64,000 bases of DNA from contig QJNS01000245.1 in NCBI GenBank assembly GCA_004154925.1, positions 1 to 64,000 on the forward strand, written 5' to 3'. Every line of letters begins with the position of its first letter. Within the stretch, counting starts at the first letter, position 1. The notes under the pieces are model-generated. The model saw only the letters and a program-made list of their open reading frames with translations. It had not been told where the DNA came from and searched no databases. The position numbers and the translations under genes are program-made. Positions 58,142-64,000 of the stretch are shown in pieces. This DNA comes from Monosporascus cannonballus (lineage: Eukaryota > Ascomycota > Sordariomycetes > Xylariales).

Positions 58142-58799
58142 GAAATCTATTTAAGAATTTTATAACGAACGAATTTTACGTTATTTTTATAAAACCTTTT
58201 ATTCTTTTATAATATTTTAAATCGTATTATATATTTATAACTATTTTCCGTCCGTTTTTCGGCATATTATTCGTAAATCCGAATTTTTTAAATAATATAA
58301 GGATTACGTTTTTATACGTAAATTCGCTTAATATATAATCTGGGTATTTAAATAATTTATCTGCCGGATTAACGGCATCTGGTTAATATTAAATCTTAAA
58401 ATTAAATTACGTAAGGCGATAAACCTATTAAGCCAACCTTTTTTAAAGTTACGCGCCGGCACCTTTATTATATTTTTTTAATGTTATATAATCGGTAAAT
58501 ATTAAAAAAAGTTTTTTCGTATTTTTAAAATATTACCGTTAATATTTTAAATTTTTTATAATCGTTAATAATTTTTATTATCTTATAATTTACCGTTTTT
58601 CAGTTAAACTTAATTTCCGTAATTAATATATAATTAAGTATTAATATCTTCCGTATTTTTGTAAAAATATTCTTAATATAGTTTTTACCGAAACATTTGT
58701 TTTAACCTTAATATTTTGGGCGTTATTTTAATATTCGGAAAATAATTGCCGATTAAAAAAAATATTTTTTAAGTTTTAAAACGCTTTTTTAATTTTTTT

Positions 58800-59490
58800 A
58801 GGTTATTTGAATTTTATTATTTTACTTTTGCCTTGCGCCCATTTTAAAAGCTTAATAATAAGTTCGATAATACGCGAATAATAAGCGATAAATTTCCGAT
58901 AAAAATTCGCAAATTCTAAAAATATTTAAATATTATAAATTAATTTTGGTTTTAATTATATTTCGATGTTATTGACTCGTCGGCAATCTATTTCCAAATT
59001 ATCAATATTAATTATAAATTTTAAAAACTTTTTTTTAAAAAAATTCGTATTTAAATATATTAGCAAATAATTAATATTATAATAACCGTTCGTAAATTAA
59101 TTAAAAATATTTCGTATATTTTTTTCGATATCCGAATAAATATTCATATTATTTAAATATATTACGTATATATAATTAATTAATCTAATTAATGCCTTAT
59201 ATATATAAGCTTAAAACGGAATTAACGCGTTAATAAAGTTAAATAATATAACCGTATATTCGAATTATTCTTACCGTATTTAAAAAACGGTTTTTTATTA
59301 ATCGTTTTTTTTAATTTTGATATAATAATAAGTATTTTTAAAATTAATTTTCGAAAATATTTTAATTAATTTTAAGCGATTTATTATTTTTAAGATTAAA
59401 AATAAAAAATATCGGTTTTTTATCGTTATCCGATTTAACATTTTATAATTAACGTATAATCGGAAATTACCGTCTTTTTTGGACACAAAT
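58800..59490 (-). pseudogene. gypsy reverse transcriptase remnant of B2
   Basis: Open from 59486 for 62 codons: KKDGNFRLYVNYKMLNRITI then KNRYFLFLILKIINRLKLIK and FSKINFKNTYYYIKIKKND. This is the gypsy RT start (KKDGSLR.CVDYR.LN..TIKNRYPLP.I..LLD.L..A..FTKLDL...Y..I.I...D) with C-to-T/G-to-A substitutions. It continues mutated toward 58800. Integrase follows leftwards, gag/protease rightwards. Confidence 0.85.
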
Positions 59491-60538
59491 AATATTAGTA
59501 CTTTTACGTTCGTTTTCGAATAACGTATCCGGCTTATTTTTAGGTTTTTTCGGATATATTTTTTAAATATTTTCCTTTAAATTTCCGAAATAAGGTAAAT
59601 TAGGCCAAATAAAGGCGTTTTTTGGAATTAAATTTATTATATATTTTGCCCTTAATAATTAAGATATTTTTCCTATTATTTTGGCGGAATATATTCGCCG
59701 AAAAATCTTTAAATATATAAGGAAGTTAATTATTTCTTATTTTTACTATTCCCCGAATTCCGGGATATTTAGCTTTTCGGTTAAATTTATTAAGTTAACG
59801 GTATAAACTTATTTACTCAAAGACGTTATGTTTACGATTTTTTATTTATTAACTTTTTATAATAATCCGTATAATTATTAATATATAGTTATATTTAATA
59901 AAATCCTTAATTTCTTTATTCCGGATCTGGATAATAAAAAATCAGGCGTTTTCCGATTACGGTAAATTATAAAGTAAATTTACTTAAATTTTCGTTCGTT
60001 TTTAATATTATTTATTATATTATGAAAATTTTCGTAAGCCTTATAATATTTAATATATGCGTTATTAATGCCAATAAAACTTAAAATATTTATAAAAATT
60101 AATTTAAAATTAAATTTTTTCGTTAACTTTTTGCTTATAATATTTACTTATATTCCGGTATCCATATTTACTTATATTATTATATCCCTCATTTTTTTAA
60201 GAAGTATTTTTTTAAAAGGTGGTTTTATTCCGATTATTCTATAATTATTAACCGTAATAAATTTAACGTATACGTTTATTCCGGTTTTTTTTAGGTTTAT
60301 ATTTAAGGATTAATTTAATTTATCGTTATATATTATAACATTTTATATAATTTTCGGAAATGTATTTCTATATAACCGAGATATTAAAATTTTTGTATTT
60401 CTTTGGGATTTGCAATTTACGTATTTATGGTTTGGCTTCTTATAATTATAATATTTAAATAAGTTTTTATAAAAATTAAAGATATTACATTATATGAATT
60501 TATTTCGATCGGAATTAAATTGGCGATTATTTACCTTT

Positions 60539-60957
60539 TGTAACGAACCTGTTATACATCCACCTGGAGGTATAAGCAGTATCCGAAATAGGGTCTTGAT
60601 TTGCAGGTAACAATAAGGCGAGGAATAATTTAGTGATCTATTCGTTAAAGAGATTTAAAAACTTTTCCCTTACTTAAAGAACGGTATAGTTACCTTTTGA
60701 TTAAAAGCTTAGATTAATAATTAAGGAGCGAAACTAAATAAGTGCTATTTATATAAAAAATTGATTTATTATATATCTTAACTTTTGAAATAAATATATC
60801 TTAAATCTATATAATTTATATAATCTGGTCCAAATTACTTAAATTACCTAAATTACTTAAAAAGCCAAGTTTTCCTGTCCGGAGTTTTCCCGTGATAGGT
60901 CCGCGCTAGTCCTCATAAGTAGGTTTCCTCGAAACAGGAACCCCTGTTTCTGTAACA
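60539..60957 (+). repeat. family D solo LTR, copy 3
   Basis: 419 bp, TGTAACGAACCTGTTATACA to CTGTTTCTGTAACA, flanked by a perfect CCTTT duplication (60534-60538 and 60958-60962). Moderately RIP-mutated; its last 60 bp are intact, including the inverted repeat GAAACAGGAACCCCTGTTTC. Confidence 0.9.
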
Positions 60958-62081
60958 CCTTTTAAATATAAAAACGCCCGTAATTCTTATTATTTTTACG
61001 TAACGCCTTTAATTTGCCTTAAGGATTTTTTTTCCGAAAGCATTAAAATAAGATCGTTTATTTTTATTAATATTTTTAACGAAAAATAATCGGTTTTTTT
61101 TTGCCTTTTTCTAGGCGTCCTAATAACGTTTTACTTTATTTATTACATTATTAATTCGTTTTAATTTAACGTTTTTTCGTAATAAAATATTTTATACCTT
61201 AATATTAATTTATAAAAATAATTAAAAACAAAAGGTTTATTATTTTAATTATTTTCCGGGTTAAAAGCGTCCATAAATTTGATTTTATAAATTAAAAGTT
61301 TGTATTTAACGTAAAAATTTAACGGCGATTAATCGGATTGTTATCGTAATTCCATAAATTATTCCTTATATTCCTTATCGAAAAAAATAGAATTTACGTA
61401 ACTTTTTTTAATGAAAATTTATAAGTTTTTTATTTTTAATTTTTTTATAATTAAAATAATTAAATATAATATGATATAATCGTTAAACGTTTGCAATAAA
61501 AACGTCTATATGGCCCATGGCCTATTAGATATAAATAAAGGCATTTTGCCTTAATTTTTCGGCGTAAGCTTTCGTAATAACTTTTATTTAATTGTTTTTT
61601 AATTAATGCGCGTTCGAAAAATTTCGGATAATTATAATGCGGTATTTATTTATCGTTTTTAAATTTTCATAACGATATCGTAATTAACTTATAAAGTTTT
61701 GCTTTTTTAGCTTATATTATTATTTATTATTCGGTTAATTATCGAAATAATTCCAAATATTATTTGTTTTATTAACAAATAATTTTTAAAATCTGTTTAT
61801 CGTTAAAGGATTTAATTTTTTTTTATTTCAAATTCCGGGATACGGTTATTAAAATATATCCTTTTATATATATAAGGAAATTTAAGATTCCGGGGATTAT
61901 AGTTCTTTACCTGTTAAGGTTTCGTTATAAGCTTTTTCGCTTATTTCCGTACCGTGATTACTTATTTATTAATTAGGTTCCGATCGGCGATCTTTTCGAC
62001 TAATAACTTAAGTTCGTTTTGCAGTCGGCAAATTCTGCTTTTAATAATTATTACGTTATTTTTTATAGTAAATAAAAGAAT

Positions 62082-62287
62082 TGTAAAATAATGGATAATT
62101 GTAAGTTAAATAAGGTGATTTCCAACCAGTCGTAAAGCAAATTCCAAGAAATAAGTGTATTAAGTTATTTCTATCTGGTATTTCTTATTAGCTGCCAGAT
62201 GGTGGATTTATATTAGTAAGTGGGTCGGTGGCTGATCGGTGACTGGTCGGCTACCAGCCTTATCCTCATAGGGGCTATATTCTCACA
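62082..62287 (-). repeat. 5' LTR of element B2
   Basis: TGTAAAATAATGGATAATTG to ATTCTCACA in plus orientation, followed by the ACTTT duplication. Confidence 0.85.
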
Positions 62288-64000
62288 ACTTTAGGATCAT
62301 AATCTCTTTTACAACTAAAAATATCCGCCTAGATATTTTTTTTCCTTTAATATAGTATATCTTAAAGTTAAACTTTAACAGCAAAATTATCCACCTTTTA
62401 TATCGTTTGTTTAATTCTTAAGCTTTCATAAATCGAATAAGGTTCTTATAATCAAACTAAATATCGAAAGGTTTTATTATTCCGCTAAAAAAAATGTTCC
62501 CATTTTTTAAAAACGTTAATAATTACCAATAGCTTTTTGTCGTAAATCTAATATCTAAGTTCTGTATCTTGAAGGGCATTTAAATAATATGCCACTGGGT
62601 ACCATTTTTTATTATCTTTTTATTATTCCAAAACTGCGTCCAAGGTGTATTCTAAGGTATCGGTCTTCAGGCGCTTCTCCTTATCTAGGTTTGGCATCTT
62701 TATGATAAATCCACTGGTAATTACCCCTTTCAATTTCCGGAATACTTTTTTTGCTTCCTTTAGAAGTTCGAACTTTTTCCCAACGTACTCCTTAATAATA
62801 AGTTTCGTTAATAATTTAACTATATCTCTATATCTCTTAATTAGGCCGCGTACGTAACTCGTAAATTCTAAGATTTGTCGGATATCTATAACGGTCGCCT
62901 TATTAGGGATTGGCCAGTCCTTAATTACTTCCAATTTAAAGTGTTAAATCTAAATTTTGCGGGGGGTAAAAGTAAATCCTAAAAAATCTAGTTTTTATAT
63001 ATGCCATATACTTTTAGCTAGGTTGACCCGAATATTCGCTTTATTTAAAGTTTTAAATACTTGGGCCACATACTTTTTGTGCTCTTATAAAGTTTCAAAG
63101 TAAATAAGGATATCGTCAAGGTAGATAAACACGAATTTATCTAAGAATTATCGAAGAATGGTCATAACCAAGCTCTGAAAGCTGGCAGGGGCGTTAGTAA
63201 ATCCCATAGGCATTACTCGGTACTCATAAAGTCCATATACCATTCTGAATACCGTTTTTCATTCCTCTTTTTTAGCTATTCTGATACGGTAATAACCGTC
63301 ACGAAAATCAAACGCGGTAAACTATTTAGCTTTGTTGACGTTTTCTTTTAAAATATTTATAAGAGTTAAAGGATATCCGTTTTTGATAGTGATATCGTTC
63401 AACTATCTATAATCAATTATTTTTCGATAAACAGGGTCTCCGTTTTCGTCGATCTTTTGCTTGTCATCTTTAGTCTTTGGTACCATAAGAACGGGATATC
63501 CAATAGAAAAATTAAAAAGCTAGATATATCCTCTTTTCAGGTTAAGTTATATGCTTTTCTACAAGGCCTTGGATTTCTTTGGGTTTATGTAGTAAATTTT
63601 ATAGAGTTTAGGGTAATATCTCTCTTTAATAAATATTCTGTGGTCCTATTAACCATATAGCGGTAGCTTATAATCTTCTTTATCTTTAAACAATTTAATA
63701 AATTTCCGGTATTCTGAGAGTACCGCTGTGATTTGATCCGAGATTTATACTTCTCGAATTATATAACAAATTTCTCGGTCGTTTTTCTGGGATGCCTTTA
63801 TTTCGTTTTCCTAAAAGAATATTCGTGTTTTCTAATTAATTCGTAAGTTGCTAGAATAGAACTACGGCATTTCTAAGATAATATCGTATTCGAAAATGTT
63901 AACGATATTTAGCGAAATACGTTCTTAATGTCCTTAAATTTGCATAGGAAATTTTTTAATCTTCTTAAAAACTTGTCCGTTCTCGTCAATAAGCTCTTAT
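62288..64000 (-). pseudogene. RT and RNase H of gypsy element C
   Basis: Minus strand from the window edge: IIDYRQLNDITIKNGYPLTL at about 63430-63370; FTAFDFRDGYYRIRIAKKEE at about 63330-63265; [20 protein letters not shown] near 63220-63165; VFIYLDDILIYFE at about 63134-63096, with the catalytic YLDD codons at 63112-63123; and MEVIKDWPIPNKATVIDIRQ starting 62934 with LEFTSYVRGLIKRY, then FRKLKGVITSGFIIKMPNLD. The RNase H start is LKTDTLEYTLDAVLE near 62650, followed by YDKKLLVIINVFKKWEHF near 62510 and FNFKIYYIKGKK near 62350. A 103-codon stretch is fully open. This is the best preserved pol of the window and still has all RT landmarks, but stops (for example after LDAVLE) remain. It extends beyond the window. 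Confidence 0.92.

Larger units (their letters stand above)
54068..62287 (-). mobile_element. LTR retrotransposon B2 (Ty3/gypsy, minus), with two family D solo LTRs
   Basis: 8,220 bp, LTRs 54068-54273 and 62082-62287, flanked by ATTTT (54063-54067) and ACTTT (62288-62292), a 5-bp duplication differing by one C-to-T change. Removing the two D LTRs with their duplications leaves about 7.36 kb, the size of B1. It sits in the RNase H end of element C. The internal sequence is collinear with B1. Confidence 0.9.

Overview
This window looks like a heterochromatic, AT-rich compartment of a filamentous ascomycete (Pezizomycotina). Almost all of it is LTR retrotransposon sequence heavily mutated in the pattern of repeat-induced point mutation (RIP): TpA-rich, CpA depleted, CpG often retained, and reading frames broken mainly by TAG/TAA where family members keep CAG/CAA. 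I saw no tRNA, rRNA, CRISPR or bacterial-type features. The genus cannot be named from sequence alone.

The exception is a low-copy island, split into 20004-21647 and 35237-35774. It holds a well-preserved minus-strand gene (20084-21175) for a nucleoside-phosphorylase-fold protein. The protein ends in a glycine/asparagine-rich motif (FIGRGIQNSGSG...GGNMNI). Facing it on the plus strand at 35456 is the N-terminus of a second gene carrying nearly the same motif (FVGQGIQHSGTG...HGNLNI), followed by the linker that normally precedes NACHT in fungal NLRs. This is the layout expected of a two-gene amyloid-signalling immunity/cell-death module: effector with C-terminal motif, receptor with N-terminal motif, divergent promoter. 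The promoter is split by a ~1.34 kb Tc1/mariner transposon that itself contains a 12.2 kb gypsy element. The receptor is cut off after ~106 codons by an LTR, so the effector looks orphaned here.

Layout: 1-2006 simple repeat and unassigned AT-rich DNA with one coding-like relic; 2007-9391 gypsy element B1 (minus); 9392-9529 plus 16109-18456 remnant gypsy element 4 (minus), split by gypsy element 1 (9535-16103, TSD TTTAA); 18462-20003 3' half of a Ty1/copia element; 20084-21175 effector gene; 21648-35236 mariner, split by gypsy element 2 (22042-34287, TSD AATAC), which contains element E1 (23447-28998); 35456-35806 truncated receptor; 35775-36796 stacked LTR fragments; 36797-39190 mostly unassigned; 39194-64000 gypsy element C (minus), split by gypsy element 3 (41374-53809, TSD GATAT, containing element E2 at 46080-51586) and by element B2 (54068-62287, TSD ACTTT, containing two solo LTRs of family D).

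The nesting, target-site duplications and differing mutation load give a relative order: C is older than 3 and B2; B2 is older than the solo D LTRs; the D LTR at 57711-58141 is nearly unmutated and so among the youngest insertions. Translations, homology calls and ages are hand-read and need database confirmation.
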